From assembly GCF_900105345.1 (NCBI RefSeq), contig NZ_FNSN01000003.1, positions 1,860,001 through 1,924,000 on the forward strand: 64,000 bases of DNA. The letters are read 5' to 3'. This stretch comes from Arthrobacter woluwensis (lineage in GTDB: Bacteria > Actinomycetota > Actinomycetes > Actinomycetales > Micrococcaceae). Below the pieces are notes generated by a model. It was given only the letters and a program-made list of their open reading frames with translations. It was not told the origin of the DNA and did no database searches. The first letter of the stretch is position 1. Each line of letters starts with the position of its first letter. Shown here piece after piece: positions 1-8,957 of the stretch. The translations under genes and the position numbers were made by a program.

Positions 1-18
1 CGGGGCGGCGCCGCCCCG
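1..18. terminator. GC-only palindrome at window edge, possible terminator of the leftward operon
   Basis: Bases 1-18 form a perfect self-complementary GC palindrome just downstream of the stop codon of the leftward decarboxylase gene (stop at 30). It could be the stem of a terminator for that operon. Any tract beyond it lies outside the window, so the call is tentative. Confidence 0.35.
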
Positions 19-29
19 GGAACCGTGGC

Positions 30-1754
30 TCAGCCCTCAGCGTTCGCCGGAGATTCCCCGTCCTGGAGGGCGTCGCTGAAAATGCCGAGCGGCACGTGGA
101 CGAGCTGGACGCCTCCCGCGGCGAGAGCTTGCTCGACAGCGGGCCGTACCTCCGCGGGGTCGCTCACCGAGACTCCGTGGCCCCCGAAGGCCGTGGCGAG
201 CGCCGCCCAGTCCGGCTGGCGCAGGTCGACACCCACCGGAGCGATCCCACGGTCCGCCTCGTTCTGTTTGATCTCGGCGTAGCCGCCGTTGTCGACGCAC
301 ACCACCACGAGGTCCAGGCCCTGCTCGACCGCCGTGGCGAACTCCTGCACCGCGAACATGAGGGCGCCGTCGCCCACCACGGCCACCACGGGGCGCTCCG
401 GGGCCGCGACCTTGGCGCCGATGGCCGCCGGCAGCCCGTAGCCGAGCGTGGCGTACGCCGGGGTGTACAGGAACGAGTGCGGTTCGTCCTGGGGGATGAA
501 GGTGGACGTGCCGAAGTAGGTGATCTGCGAGGAGTCGCCGGCGATGATCGTGTCCGCCGGGACCGCGGCCTGGATCTCGCACGCCAGGGCGGCGAGGTCC
601 GGGGCCATCGCGCGGCCGGTGTCCTTCAGCTCTGCTCGCAGTGCGCTCAGACGTGTCGTCAGGCCGGAGCCTCGCGGGTCCGGGTCCGTGAGGGCGGCGG
701 TCGCCGCTTCCGAGAGCGCGCTCCGCACCGCCTCGAACAGCTGCGGGAGCACCGCCGCGCTGTGCCCCACCAGCCGGACGTCCGCGCTCAGGTTCGTGTC
801 CATCTGGCGTTCCAGGATGTCCACTCGGATCACGGTGCCGCGGGGCGCCACGTCGCCACCCCAGAGTTCGGCCTCGCCGACTTTGGAGCCCACGACCAGC
901 AGGACGTCCGCGTCGTTGCAGAGGGCCTGTGCCGCGGGAAGACGGATGTCGGAGCCGAGGGAGAGCGGATGGGATTCGGGGAGAGCGCCCTTCCCGTTCA
1001 GCGTCGTGACCACGGGAGCCGGCAGGGCTTCCGCCACGGCGCGCAGAGCGCCGCGGCCGGGCAGCGAGCCGCCGCCGGCCAGAACGACCGGGCGGGCCGC
1101 GCCGGCGAGCAGCCGCGCGGCGGTGGCGACGGCGTCGTCGTCCGCGGGGGAGGGGGCCGGTGCAGGGCGTGCGGCGAGCAGCCGGCTGCTCAGCGCGGCG
1201 GGACTTTCCAGCACGTCGAGCGGCACCTCGAGGTGGACCGGGCGCGGACGGGTGCCGCGGAACAGCGCGAAGGCCCGGTGGATCGCCTCCACGGCCTCCT
1301 TGGCGGACGTGGCGCGCAGGCTCCACTCGACGATCGCCCCGGCGGCCGCCGTCGAATCCTTCGTCTCGTGCAGCGCTCCACGGTCCGCGAACTCGTCGCC
1401 CAGCGCCGGACCGGGGGAGAGCAGGAGGAGGGGGCGGGACTCGCAATAGGCGGTGCCGGCCGCTGAGAGGGCGTTGAGCAGACCCGGGCCTGAGGTCGTG
1501 ATGACGACGCCGGGCAGCCCGGTCTGCTGGGCCCAGCCGTCGGCGGCATACCCGGCGCCCTGCTCGTGGCGGCTCGTCACGGGGTGGATGCCCAGGGGCG
1601 CCAGGTGCCGGTAGAACTCGAGATTGTGGGTGCCGGGGATGCCGAAGACGGTGTCGATGCCGTAGTTGCTGAGTGTCGTCATGATCGCGAGGCCGGCGTT
1701 GGCGTAGGGGCCGGACTCGATCGGCTGCTGTTCGGGGGAGGTGATGGTGTTCAT
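30..1754 (-). CDS. Thiamine pyrophosphate-dependent 2-oxo-acid decarboxylase, acetolactate-synthase fold (AruI-like)
   Basis: A 574-residue cytoplasmic enzyme with the three-domain plan of the acetolactate synthase/benzoylformate decarboxylase family. The pyrimidine-binding domain carries the cofactor-activating glutamate near residue 64 (SRHEQGAGYAADG). A central domain follows, then a pyrophosphate domain with GDGALMF near 461 and the downstream Asn of the Mg/TPP motif in VDNGGY. The stretches GIPGTHNLEFYRHL and GALHETKDST resemble proteins annotated as 5-guanidino-2-oxopentanoate (2-ketoarginine) decarboxylase; the specificity is inference. It starts 3 bases after the amidohydrolase stop, with an AGGAC site inside that gene's end, so the two are probably coupled. 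With the amino-acid ABC transporter and the nearby aminotransferase it fits transamination then decarboxylation of a basic amino acid. Other 2-oxo acids or a general carboligase remain possible. Confidence 0.82.
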   Translation of the reverse strand: MNTITSPEQQPIESGPYANAGLAIMTTLSNYGIDTVFGIPGTHNLEFYRHLAPLGIHPVTSRHEQGAGYAADGWAQQTGLPGVVITTSGPGLLNALSAAGTAYCESRPLLLLSPGPALGDEFADRGALHETKDSTAAAGAIVEWSLRATSAKEAVEAIHRAFALFRGTRPRPVHLEVPLDVLESPAALSSRLLAARPAPAPSPADDDAVATAARLLAGAARPVVLAGGGSLPGRGALRAVAEALPAPVVTTLNGKGALPESHPLSLGSDIRLPAAQALCNDADVLLVVGSKVGEAELWGGDVAPRGTVIRVDILERQMDTNLSADVRLVGHSAAVLPQLFEAVRSALSEAATAALTDPDPRGSGLTTRLSALRAELKDTGRAMAPDLAALACEIQAAVPADTIIAGDSSQITYFGTSTFIPQDEPHSFLYTPAYATLGYGLPAAIGAKVAAPERPVVAVVGDGALMFAVQEFATAVEQGLDLVVVCVDNGGYAEIKQNEADRGIAPVGVDLRQPDWAALATAFGGHGVSVSDPAEVRPAVEQALAAGGVQLVHVPLGIFSDALQDGESPANAEG

Positions 1755-1757
1755 GTC

Positions 1758-3470
1758 TCAGTCCTGGGTCGCGTGCTGTGCGGGGAAGGCGATGGAGGTT
1801 CCGGCGAGGAAGCGGCGCCGCCCGTCCACCCAGGTCTGCAGGACCTGGATCCGGGCGATGTCCTCCTCGGGGACCGTGAGCGGGTCGGCGGACAGCACCG
1901 CGAAGTCGGCCCGCTTGCCGACCGCGAGGGACCCGAGATCGGTCTCCCGTCCGATCGCCCGGGCGGCCGTCAGGGTGTGCGCCTTCAGGGCCTCTTCACG
2001 GCTGATGCGCAGGTCGAGGGAACCCAGCCGGTGGCCGCGCCGCGTGACCCGGGTGACCGCGGCCTGGATGGCTTCGAGGGGCAGCGGATCCGCCACCGGG
2101 GCGTCGGAGCTGATGGTGACCGGCACGCCCGCCCGGACGAATTCGCCGAGCGGATTGAAGCGCTCGCCCGGTGTGCCGATGGCGGCCGTGACTCCTTCGC
2201 CCCAGTTGTAGTAGTGCTGCGGCTGATTGACCGGGTGGATGCCGGCGGCGGCCATCCGCTCGATCTGCTCGGGCGTCGGCAGGCCGCAGTGCTCGATCCG
2301 GTGCCGGGCGTCCTCGTCCGGACGGTCCTCCAGGGCGGCCTCGATCGCCCCGATGACCATCTCGAGTGCGGTGGGGGACTGCGCATGCGTGGCCGTCTGG
2401 ATGCCCGCGGCGTGAGCCTTGCGAATCAGCTCCCGGTACTCGGCGGGCTCGTGATAGAGCTGGCCGGTCCGGCAGGGGTCGCCGACGTAGCCGTCGGGGA
2501 AGTACGCGGTCCAGCCGCCCAGCGTCCCGTCCGCATAGAGCTTGATCCCGGCGAAGCTCAGCATGTCGTTGCCGAAGGCGCCGTGCAGGCCCATCTCGAG
2601 TGCGTCGTCGAGCAGATGGGACAGCAGGTACATGCTGACGCGGGTCTTCAGGCCGTCGGCTTCGGCGAGACGCAGGTACATGTCGAACTCGCGGCGGGAC
2701 ACCTGTGCGTCGCCGATGGCGGTCACACCGCCGGCCAGGAACTTCTCCTGGGCGGCCGCCAGCTGGCGGAGGTGCTCCTCCGGGGCGTCGGCGAGGTGGA
2801 AGTTCGGACCGTGATGGCCCACCTTCACGCCGTGCACCCCGGTCAGGACGTTGCAGGCGGCGTCGGACAGCTCGCCCGTGAGCTCGCCGTCGGCGTCGCG
2901 GAAGAACTCGCCGCCCGCGGGATTCGGGGTGTCCCGTGTGACGCCGTGGAGCTCCAGGGTGTAGCTGTTCACGACGCCGCCGTGCCCCGAGGCGTTCATC
3001 AGATACACCTCGCGGTCGGTGGCGACCTGGTCCAGCTCGTGGCGCGTGGGATGCCGGCCCTCCACGAGGTTCCGGTGCTCGTAACCGTAGCCGCGCACGG
3101 GCCGGCCGTCCGGCAGATCGCGCGCGGCCTCCTGGAGGAGCGTCACCATCTCGGGAATGGAGCCGGCTTTCTCCGGGCCGCAATCCACCCAGGTCATGAG
3201 CTGGCCGTACATGAGCGGGTGAGCGTGCGCGTCGATGAAGCCGGGCACGACGACGGCGCCGCCCAGGTCGACGACCTCCGGCGCCGCCGGGCTGATCGCC
3301 GCCGCTGCCGCGAGGCAGTGCTCGAGCGTCCCGGTCGCGGCGATGTCCTGGCCGAAGACGAGGAGGGCCTCCGGCGAGGACCCGTCCTCCAGGGTGTGGA
3401 AGGTGGCGTGGTGGAGCACCACCGGGTGGGCCTGGGCGGCGGACCGGTGGAAGGTGGTGAGGGTGCGCAT
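1758..3470 (-). CDS. Amidohydrolase, YtcJ-like metal-dependent hydrolase
   Basis: A 570-residue protein of the amidohydrolase superfamily, YtcJ branch. Metal-binding motifs are visible in order: an HxH pair in FIDAHAHPL in the N-terminal third, a His in QTATHAQS, RIEHCG, and an Asp in SSDAPVADP. A C-terminal composite-sandwich segment ends with KRADFAVLSADPL. Family members hydrolyse C-N bonds of amides, ureas or cyclic amides, but YtcJ proteins are poorly characterised, so no substrate is claimed. The first about 30 residues are unlike the family core and no good ribosome site precedes the ATG at 3470, so the true start may be internal. It lies between the ABC transporter genes and the decarboxylase, suggesting it acts on an imported amino-acid derivative. 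A second family member lies at 11374-13035. Confidence 0.82.
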   Translation of the reverse strand: MRTLTTFHRSAAQAHPVVLHHATFHTLEDGSSPEALLVFGQDIAATGTLEHCLAAAAAISPAAPEVVDLGGAVVVPGFIDAHAHPLMYGQLMTWVDCGPEKAGSIPEMVTLLQEAARDLPDGRPVRGYGYEHRNLVEGRHPTRHELDQVATDREVYLMNASGHGGVVNSYTLELHGVTRDTPNPAGGEFFRDADGELTGELSDAACNVLTGVHGVKVGHHGPNFHLADAPEEHLRQLAAAQEKFLAGGVTAIGDAQVSRREFDMYLRLAEADGLKTRVSMYLLSHLLDDALEMGLHGAFGNDMLSFAGIKLYADGTLGGWTAYFPDGYVGDPCRTGQLYHEPAEYRELIRKAHAAGIQTATHAQSPTALEMVIGAIEAALEDRPDEDARHRIEHCGLPTPEQIERMAAAGIHPVNQPQHYYNWGEGVTAAIGTPGERFNPLGEFVRAGVPVTISSDAPVADPLPLEAIQAAVTRVTRRGHRLGSLDLRISREEALKAHTLTAARAIGRETDLGSLAVGKRADFAVLSADPLTVPEEDIARIQVLQTWVDGRRRFLAGTSIAFPAQHATQD

Positions 3471-3531
3471 GGGAGGCTTTCTCGGTCGATGAGGCGAGGG
3501 GTGGGCGGACGATCCGTGGCGGCTGGCGCCG

Positions 3532-3550
3532 GGCGCGGGAGTCCCGCGCC
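3532..3550. terminator. Intercistronic GC hairpin between transporter and catabolic genes
   Basis: Two 9-base complementary arms (3532-3540 and 3542-3550) lie in the 106-base gap between the transporter ATPase gene and the amidohydrolase gene. No T-run follows on the minus strand, so it may attenuate transcription or protect the upstream mRNA rather than terminate fully. Confidence 0.4.
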
Positions 3551-3576
3551 AGAGAATCCGCGTCAGCGGACTTCCG

Positions 3577-4335
3577 TCAGAGGACCTTCGAGAGGAAGGA
3601 CCGGGTGCGTTCGTGCTGCGGGTTCAGGAGGACGTCGTCCGGGAGGCCCTGCTCCACGATCACACCGCCGTCCATGAAGACGACGACGTCGGCCACTTCA
3701 CGGGCGAACCCCATCTCATGGGTCACGACGATCATCGTCATGCCGCTCGCGGCCAGCTGCTTCATCACGTCGAGCACTTCGCCCACCAGCTCCGGGTCCA
3801 GGGCCGAGGTGGGTTCGTCGAACAGCATGAGGTCCGGCTTCATGGCGAGGGCCCGGGCGATCGCCACCCGCTGCTGCTGACCGCCGGAGAGCTGGGACGG
3901 GTAGTTGTTGGCACGCTCGGCCAGGCCGACCTTGGCCAGGAGTTCCCTGGCTTCGTTCTCGGCCTGCGCCTTGGGGGTCTTGAGCAGCTTGGTGGGGCCG
4001 AACATCACGTTCTCCAGGGCGGTCATGTGCCCGAAGAGATTGAAGCTCTGGAACACCATGCCGATGCGGGAGCGTCGTCGGTCGATCTCGGCGTCGGACG
4101 CCTCGACCAGGCGGTCACCGTGCACGTTGTAGCCGATCATCTGGTCATTGACCAGGATGGCGCCGGCGGTGGTGACCTCGAGGTGGTTCACGCAGCGCAG
4201 CAACGTGGACTTGCCGGAGCCGGACGGGCCGATCAGGCACACCACCTGCTGCGGTTCCACCCGGAAATCGATCCCCTTGAGGACCTCGACCGGGCCGAAG
4301 CTCTTGTGGACGTTGAGGAACTCGACGGTAGCCAT
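3577..4335 (-). CDS. Polar amino-acid ABC transporter ATP-binding protein (GlnQ/HisP type)
   Basis: A 252-residue ABC ATPase that powers uptake of amino acids through the neighbouring permease at the inner face of the membrane. Visible motifs are Walker A GPSGSGKS (about residues 36-43), the Q-loop in [10 protein letters not shown], the signature LSGGQQQR, Walker [13 protein letters not shown] and the H-loop VVTHEMGFA. The phrase [13 protein letters not shown] and the length match the polar amino-acid (PAAT) class. Its ATG overlaps the permease stop by one base, with a GGAGG site inside the permease end, which implies coupled translation. It closes the transporter half of the operon; a hairpin and 106 bases separate it from the amidohydrolase. 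Confidence 0.93.
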   Translation of the reverse strand: MATVEFLNVHKSFGPVEVLKGIDFRVEPQQVVCLIGPSGSGKSTLLRCVNHLEVTTAGAILVNDQMIGYNVHGDRLVEASDAEIDRRRSRIGMVFQSFNLFGHMTALENVMFGPTKLLKTPKAQAENEARELLAKVGLAERANNYPSQLSGGQQQRVAIARALAMKPDLMLFDEPTSALDPELVGEVLDVMKQLAASGMTMIVVTHEMGFAREVADVVVFMDGGVIVEQGLPDDVLLNPQHERTRSFLSKVL

Positions 4336-5255
4336 CAGCGGGCCTCCTTCTTGGCGGGCTTGGCCGGGCGGGCGGTGCCCCTGGAGTACTTCTTCTCGAG
4401 CCGCGACTGGAACCAGCTGAGGATGCTCGTCAGGGCGATGTACCAGATGCTGGCCACGATCAGCAGGGGGATCTGCTTGAGGTTCTGGGCGTAGATCTGC
4501 TGGGCGTTGTAGAGCAGGTCGCCGACTCCGATCACGATCACCAGGGACGTGGTCTTGAGCATCGAGATCACGTTGTTGCCGATGGGCGGGATGATCACCT
4601 TCATGGACTGGGGGATCACCACGTACCAGAGGGTCTTCAGGTGGCTGAAGCCCATGGACCGGCTGGCCTCGGTCTGCCCGGCGGGAACGCTGAGCAGACC
4701 GGCCCGGATGATCTCCGCCGTGTACGCCGCCTCGTTCAGTCCGAGACCCAGGATGGCCGCTCCCATCAGGGAGATGACGTCATTGGTGTTCCACTCGATG
4801 AAGTTCGGTCCGATGAACGGGATGCCGATGCCGATGGTGGGGAACAGGGCCGCGGCGAAACCCCAGAAGAGGAGCTGGACGAGCAGCGGTGTGCCGCGGA
4901 AGAACCAGATGTAGGCCCCTGCGACGCCGGAGATGAGCCGGTTGGGGCTCATCCGCATGACGGCCAGGATCATCCCGACCGCGAAGCCGATGACCTCGGC
5001 GATGACCGTCAGCTCCAGGGTGAGGAGCAGCCCGGCGAGGATGCGCGTGTCGAAGAGATACTTGCCGACGGTGGGCCAGCCGAAGCCGGGGTTGGTCAGC
5101 AGGGTGCCCACGATCAGGACGAGGAGGAGGGCGATGACGATGACGGAGACCACCTGCCCGGGGCGCCGTCGTTTCAGGACGGGAAGGCCGGACATGGCCA
5201 GGTAGTCGATCCCGCCGTGGTCTTCGGTCACGGTTCCGGGGCTGGAAGGGGTCAC
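4335..5255 (-). CDS. Polar amino-acid ABC transporter permease (HisM/GlnP type)
   Basis: A 306-residue integral membrane permease. About 30 polar N-terminal residues precede the first hydrophobic span ([19 protein letters not shown]). The typical PAAT permease core follows, with [12 protein letters not shown] and the EAA-loop region [20 protein letters not shown] that contacts the ATPase. The basic C-terminal tail (KPAKKEAR) is presumably cytoplasmic. GTG at 5255 is chosen because AGGAG lies 7 bases upstream. It sits 27 bases after the binding-protein gene and overlaps the ATPase by one base. A single permease gene implies a homodimeric channel. Confidence 0.92.
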   Translation of the reverse strand: MTPSSPGTVTEDHGGIDYLAMSGLPVLKRRRPGQVVSVIVIALLLVLIVGTLLTNPGFGWPTVGKYLFDTRILAGLLLTLELTVIAEVIGFAVGMILAVMRMSPNRLISGVAGAYIWFFRGTPLLVQLLFWGFAAALFPTIGIGIPFIGPNFIEWNTNDVISLMGAAILGLGLNEAAYTAEIIRAGLLSVPAGQTEASRSMGFSHLKTLWYVVIPQSMKVIIPPIGNNVISMLKTTSLVIVIGVGDLLYNAQQIYAQNLKQIPLLIVASIWYIALTSILSWFQSRLEKKYSRGTARPAKPAKKEAR

Positions 5256-5282
5256 GGGGTGCTCCTGGTTTCGGCGCGCGGG

Positions 5283-6284
5283 CTACTTGACGGGGTTGAT
5301 CTCGGAGGCCGGGATCGCGGAGGCCGACATGCCCCAGGCGGAGAGGATCTTCTGGTAGGTGCCGTCCGCCATGAGCGAGCCGAGCGCCTTCTGGAACGCC
5401 CTGGCGAGCGAGGCGTCCGCCTTGTTCGTGATCACACCCGTGAGCGCCGGTTCCACGAGGATGCTGTCCACGGCGGAGAACACGTCCGGCTGCAACTGCG
5501 AGTAGTACGCCACCAGGGCGTTGTCAGCGGCCATGGCCTGAGCGCGGCCCGTGGAGACGGCCTGGTTCACGTTGTCCTGCTGCGGGAGGATCAGCGCTGT
5601 GATCTGGCCCTTGCCGGCGTCCGCGCACTGCTTTTGGAAGGCGGGGAGGACGGAGAGCGCCTGCGTGGTGCCGGTCTGAGCCGCCACGGTCTTGCCACAG
5701 AGGTCCTCCACCTTCTGCACGCCGGACGGGTTGCCCTTCTTCACCATGACGGACGTGCCGCCCTTCATGTAGCTGACCATGTCCACCTGCGCGGCGCGGT
5801 CGGCCGTGATGGAGAAGGCGGCCCAGGAAGCGTCATAGCGCTTGGCCTGGATGCCGGCGATGATGCCGTTGAAGTCGCCCTTGCTGAAGTCTGCTTTCAG
5901 GCCCATCTTCTTGCCGACGGCGACGGCGAGGTCCGGCTCGAGGCCCACGAAGGCGCCGCTGCTGTCGGTGAAGGTGATGGGGGCGTAGGTGGGGTCGGTG
6001 ACGAGGCTGAGGGCGCCCTTCTGCTTGAGGGCCGCCGGCACGAGGGCTTCGACGGCAGGGTCGGCCTGCACGGCCTCCGCGGCGGCACGGCCTCCCGCGC
6101 CCACACCGCCGGGCGCGGCGGTGCCGGAGGCCCCCGGGTTGCCCGCCGCCGTCGGGGTCTCGGTGTTGGTGCAGGCTGCGGTGCCGGCGACGAGCGCGAG
6201 GGCGGTCAGGGTGAGAGCGGTGCGGCGGACCAGGCTGCCGGCGGTGATCTTCTCGGCGGTCTTCTTCGGGGCGAGCTTTTTCAT
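5283..6284 (-). CDS. Amino-acid ABC transporter substrate-binding lipoprotein
   Basis: A 333-residue family 3 extracellular solute-binding protein. A basic N-terminus and a hydrophobic segment run to a cysteine in AGTAAC, a somewhat imperfect lipobox, followed by a Ser/Thr/Gly-rich linker. The mature part shows the family start LVTDPTYAPITFTDSSGAFVGLEPDLAVAVGKKMG and later ISITADRAAQVDMVSYMKGG-type lobes. It would sit on the outer membrane face and deliver a polar amino acid to the permease. It is the first gene of the leftward operon, with an AAGGAAG ribosome site. The promoter (TTGACA, 17-base spacer, AATAAT) overlaps a perfect palindrome described separately. The ligand cannot be read from the sequence. 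Confidence 0.9.
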   Translation of the reverse strand: MKKLAPKKTAEKITAGSLVRRTALTLTALALVAGTAACTNTETPTAAGNPGASGTAAPGGVGAGGRAAAEAVQADPAVEALVPAALKQKGALSLVTDPTYAPITFTDSSGAFVGLEPDLAVAVGKKMGLKADFSKGDFNGIIAGIQAKRYDASWAAFSITADRAAQVDMVSYMKGGTSVMVKKGNPSGVQKVEDLCGKTVAAQTGTTQALSVLPAFQKQCADAGKGQITALILPQQDNVNQAVSTGRAQAMAADNALVAYYSQLQPDVFSAVDSILVEPALTGVITNKADASLARAFQKALGSLMADGTYQKILSAWGMSASAIPASEINPVK

Positions 6285-6340
6285 GGGGGTCTTCCTTGGC
6301 GGCTGGGCGGGGAGGCAGCTGGGGTGCTGTTGAAAACTTC

Positions 6341-6383
6341 AATAAGTTCAACTTATTATTTGAGTGATGCGAGTCACTGTCAA
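6341..6383 (-). promoter_or_regulatory. Promoter of the leftward transporter operon overlapped by a 17-bp palindromic operator
   Basis: On the minus strand, TTGACA (6383-6378) and AATAAT (6360-6355) are separated by exactly 17 bases. The perfect palindrome AATAAGTTCAACTTATT occupies 6341-6357, covering the edge of the -10 box and the expected start site. A second, weaker repeat (AGTGA/TCACT, 6363-6378) lies in the spacer. The site is between the operon and the divergent TetR gene, so the TetR protein is the obvious candidate repressor. Confidence 0.72.
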
Positions 6384-6435
6384 GGGCGATCCGCTAGCGT
6401 TCTGAATGTCACTGCAATCCGTCAGGAGGAAGTCC

Positions 6436-7107
6436 ATGGGCACCGTGGTGCGTCGCAGGAGCAATGCCGTCACCGAGGAAGCCATCGCCGAACGGCGGGT
6501 CGAGATCCTTCGCTCCACCGCGTCGGTGATCGTGCATTCCGGCCTGTCCGGCTGTTCCTTCGGGGCGGTGTCGGACGCCACGGGGTTCAGCGTGGGCATG
6601 ATCCAGCACTATTTCCGCACGCGGGACAAGCTGATCGAGGCCTGCGTGGAGCACCGCATGGAGGAATCCGAGGCCGAGTGGCGGCAGATCGCCTCCCGGG
6701 ACGGTGAAGCGGACGCCGCCCGCAAGCTCCGCGGTCTGATCGATTATGCGGTCATGGGGGAGAAGGACTTCACCGACGCCTGGGGCTTCTGGTTCGAGCT
6801 CTACGCCGCCGCACGCCTGGACCCCTCCCTGGCGGAGAAGGTCAATGACCGGCTCCGCTACTGGCAGCGGCTCTTCACCGAGGCGATCCAGGACGCGCTG
6901 GACTCCGGCCAGGCCGTCACCGACCGCACCGTGGAGGACGTGGTGAACTCGGTCCTGGGGCTCACCGATGGACTCGCCTTCCAGGCGATCAACGGCACCT
7001 TCGGCATGACCGCGCCGCGCATGCACACGATCCTCCACAGTTTCGTCGAATCCGAACTGCAACTCCCTCGCGCGACGGCGGGCGTCACCGCCGTCGACTA
7101 TCACTGA
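6436..7107 (+). CDS. TetR/AcrR family transcriptional regulator, likely controls the adjacent amino-acid operon
   Basis: A 223-residue regulator. The N-terminal helix-turn-helix is recognisable as RVEILRSTASVIVHSG, then SFGAVSDATGFSVGMIQHYFRTRDKL, the canonical TetR recognition-helix pattern. A helical ligand domain follows. ATG at 6436 is chosen over 6406 because AGGAGG lies 7 bases upstream and the extra ten residues are not family-like. The MIQHYF variant and the C-terminal domain resemble BetI-like members, so a small cationic or amino-acid-derived ligand is plausible but unproven. It is divergent from the ABC operon across the palindrome at 6341-6357 and 56 bases upstream of the aminotransferase, so it may control both. 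Confidence 0.9.
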   Translation: MGTVVRRRSNAVTEEAIAERRVEILRSTASVIVHSGLSGCSFGAVSDATGFSVGMIQHYFRTRDKLIEACVEHRMEESEAEWRQIASRDGEADAARKLRGLIDYAVMGEKDFTDAWGFWFELYAAARLDPSLAEKVNDRLRYWQRLFTEAIQDALDSGQAVTDRTVEDVVNSVLGLTDGLAFQAINGTFGMTAPRMHTILHSFVESELQLPRATAGVTAVDYH

Positions 7108-7163
7108 AATCACGCCAGACCGGCGACGACGCCGGTGCCGCACCGACCCTGAATGAGGCGACC

Positions 7164-8384
7164 ATGAGCACAACCCCCACCTTCCTCCAGCCCGCCGCCC
7201 GCGCGGCCGGCTACCGTCCGTCCCCGGTGCGCGACTTCTGGGAGGTCTCGATGCAGCCCGGCGTGATCTCGCTCGCCGGCGGCAACCCGGATCTCACCGT
7301 CCTTCCCCTCGCGGAGCTGGGATCCGCCGCCTCGCGGATCGTCACGGAACGCGGCATGGAAGCGCTTCAGTACGGCTCCGGAACCGGGACGCAGGGCGCG
7401 CGCGACGCCGTCGTGCGGGTCATGGCGGCGGAAGGCATCCCGGTGGACGCGGACAGCGTCCAGATCACCGCGGGCTCGCAGATGGCCCTGGAACTGGTCA
7501 TCAAGCTGCTGTGCGATCCGGGAGATGTGATCCTGGCCGAGGGGCCCACGTATGTGGGCGCACTCGGCGTGTTCGCGGGCCTGCAGGTGGACGTGGAGCA
7601 TGTCGCCATGGATCAGGACGGCCTGCGGCCCGATGCGCTCGAGGAGGCGATCGCCCGGCTGCGCTCGCAGGGACGGACGGTCAAGGCGCTCTACACGATC
7701 CCGAACTTCCACAACCCCACAGGGATCACCCTCTCGGCGGAGCGGCGCCCGCAGGTGGTCGACGTGTGCCGCCGCGCAGGAGTGCCCATCATCGAGGACA
7801 ACCCCTACGGCCTGCTGTCCTTCGACGGCGAGGTCCAGCAGAGTATGCAGCAGCTCGACCCGGAGAACGTCATCTACCTCGGATCGTTCTCCAAGATCGT
7901 GGCGCCCGGTCTCCGGGTGGGCTGGGCCGTGGCGCCCGAACCGCTGCGCCGTCCGCTGCAGCTCGCCTCCGAAGCCACGACCATCTGCGCTTCGGTGCTG
8001 AGCCAGGCGCTCATCGAAGAGTACGTGCTGGGTCATGACTGGCAGGCGGCGCTCACGACGGCGCGCGGCCTGTACCGCGGCCGGGCCACGGCCGTGCGGG
8101 AGGCGCTGGAGGAGCACATGCCGGCGGGGACGCGCTGGAGCACGCCGCGCGGCGGGTTCTTCACCTGGCTCGACCTGCCCGAGGGCGTCTCCTGCCACAC
8201 GGTGCTGGATGCGGCGATCGACGCCAAGGTGGTCTTCGTTCCGGGGACCGCGTTCTACGACGGTCCGGACTTCGGCGTCGGCGCGCCGGGCCTCTCGCAG
8301 CTGCGGCTCGCGTTCTCGCTGGAGGACGAGGACACTCTGCGGGAAGGCGTGAAGCGCCTGGGCGGCGCCATCGCCGGTCGGTGA
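7164..8384 (+). CDS. PLP-dependent aminotransferase, class I/II (MocR/Aro8-like, no DNA-binding domain)
   Basis: A 406-residue fold-type I aminotransferase. The family segments are clear: ISLAGGNPD near the start, YGSGTGTQGARDAV, the PLP-contacting NFHNPTGITLS, DNPYGLLSFDG, the Schiff-base lysine in YLGSFSKIVAPGLRVGW, and a C-terminal arginine region in LSQLRLAFSLED. It would move an amino group from an amino acid to a 2-oxo acid in the cytosol. Its place next to an amino-acid importer and a 2-oxo-acid decarboxylase suggests it supplies the decarboxylase substrate, as AruH does for AruI in arginine transamination; this is inference. It follows the TetR gene on the same strand and ends before a strong hairpin at 8431-8463. 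Confidence 0.88.
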   Translation: MSTTPTFLQPAARAAGYRPSPVRDFWEVSMQPGVISLAGGNPDLTVLPLAELGSAASRIVTERGMEALQYGSGTGTQGARDAVVRVMAAEGIPVDADSVQITAGSQMALELVIKLLCDPGDVILAEGPTYVGALGVFAGLQVDVEHVAMDQDGLRPDALEEAIARLRSQGRTVKALYTIPNFHNPTGITLSAERRPQVVDVCRRAGVPIIEDNPYGLLSFDGEVQQSMQQLDPENVIYLGSFSKIVAPGLRVGWAVAPEPLRRPLQLASEATTICASVLSQALIEEYVLGHDWQAALTTARGLYRGRATAVREALEEHMPAGTRWSTPRGGFFTWLDLPEGVSCHTVLDAAIDAKVVFVPGTAFYDGPDFGVGAPGLSQLRLAFSLEDEDTLREGVKRLGGAIAGR

Positions 8385-8430
8385 GCGGGAGCAGAGGGGG
8401 CGCGCGCAGGTGATGCGAGGCGCGGGGATA

Positions 8431-8463
8431 AGGGCCGGCCGCGTCTTGGCTGCGGCCGGCCCT
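8431..8463 (+). terminator. Strong hairpin after the aminotransferase gene
   Basis: Perfect 12-base arms (8431-8442 and 8452-8463) enclose a 9-base loop, 46 bases after the aminotransferase stop. There is no clear T-run, which is common for GC-rich actinobacterial terminators. Confidence 0.6.
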
Positions 8464-8525
8464 CGCACAGCGCCGCGAACCGGAGCGCGGTGCGGCGGGC
8501 GGTCCGGCCCGGATAAAATCTGACG

Positions 8526-8870
8526 GTGAGTGAAACCCTGCCTCCCTGCCCCGAGTGCTCCAGCGAGTACACCTACGAGATGGGCGCGCTCCTCGTGTGC
8601 CCGGAATGCGCCCACGAATGGGAGCCCGCGTCCGACGAGGAGAGCGCGGAGAAGGTCATCAAAGACGCCGTCGGCAATGTGCTCGCCGACGGCGACACCG
8701 TCACGATCGTCAAGGACCTGAAGGTCAAGGGCAGTCCCACCGCCATCAAGGTGGGCACCAAAGTCCGGAACATCCGGCTGATCGAGGGCGTGGGGGACCA
8801 CGACATCGACTGCAAGGTGGATGGCTTCGGGCCCATGCAGCTCAAGTCCAGCGTGGTCAAGAAGGTCTGA
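8526..8870 (+). CDS. PhnA/YjdM family zinc-ribbon protein
   Basis: A 114-residue protein. The N-terminal zinc ribbon has two CxxC knuckles (CPECSSEY near residues 8-11 and CPECAHEW near 24-27). A small beta domain follows with the family phrases [24 protein letters not shown] and [21 protein letters not shown]. This matches the PhnA/YjdM family in full length. Despite the historical name, no phosphonate-degradation role is established for these proteins; the function is essentially unknown. The start is GTG at 8526. It stands alone between a terminator and the DNA repair gene. Confidence 0.88.
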   Translation: MSETLPPCPECSSEYTYEMGALLVCPECAHEWEPASDEESAEKVIKDAVGNVLADGDTVTIVKDLKVKGSPTAIKVGTKVRNIRLIEGVGDHDIDCKVDGFGPMQLKSSVVKKV

Positions 8871-8957
8871 CCGGTTCGGCTTGCGCTCCCGCGGCGTAGG
8901 CTGACACAGAGCACCGTGACTCAGGGCACTGGAGGACCACGAGCGACAGGAGACGCG

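Noticed and set aside
1566-3677. 703-residue plus-strand open frame
   Set aside because: It is antisense to the amidohydrolase gene, has low-complexity Arg/Gly/Val-rich translation and no family features. The same reasoning removes the long antisense frames at 4641-6707, 7110-9503, 36642-39212 and 56498-58474.
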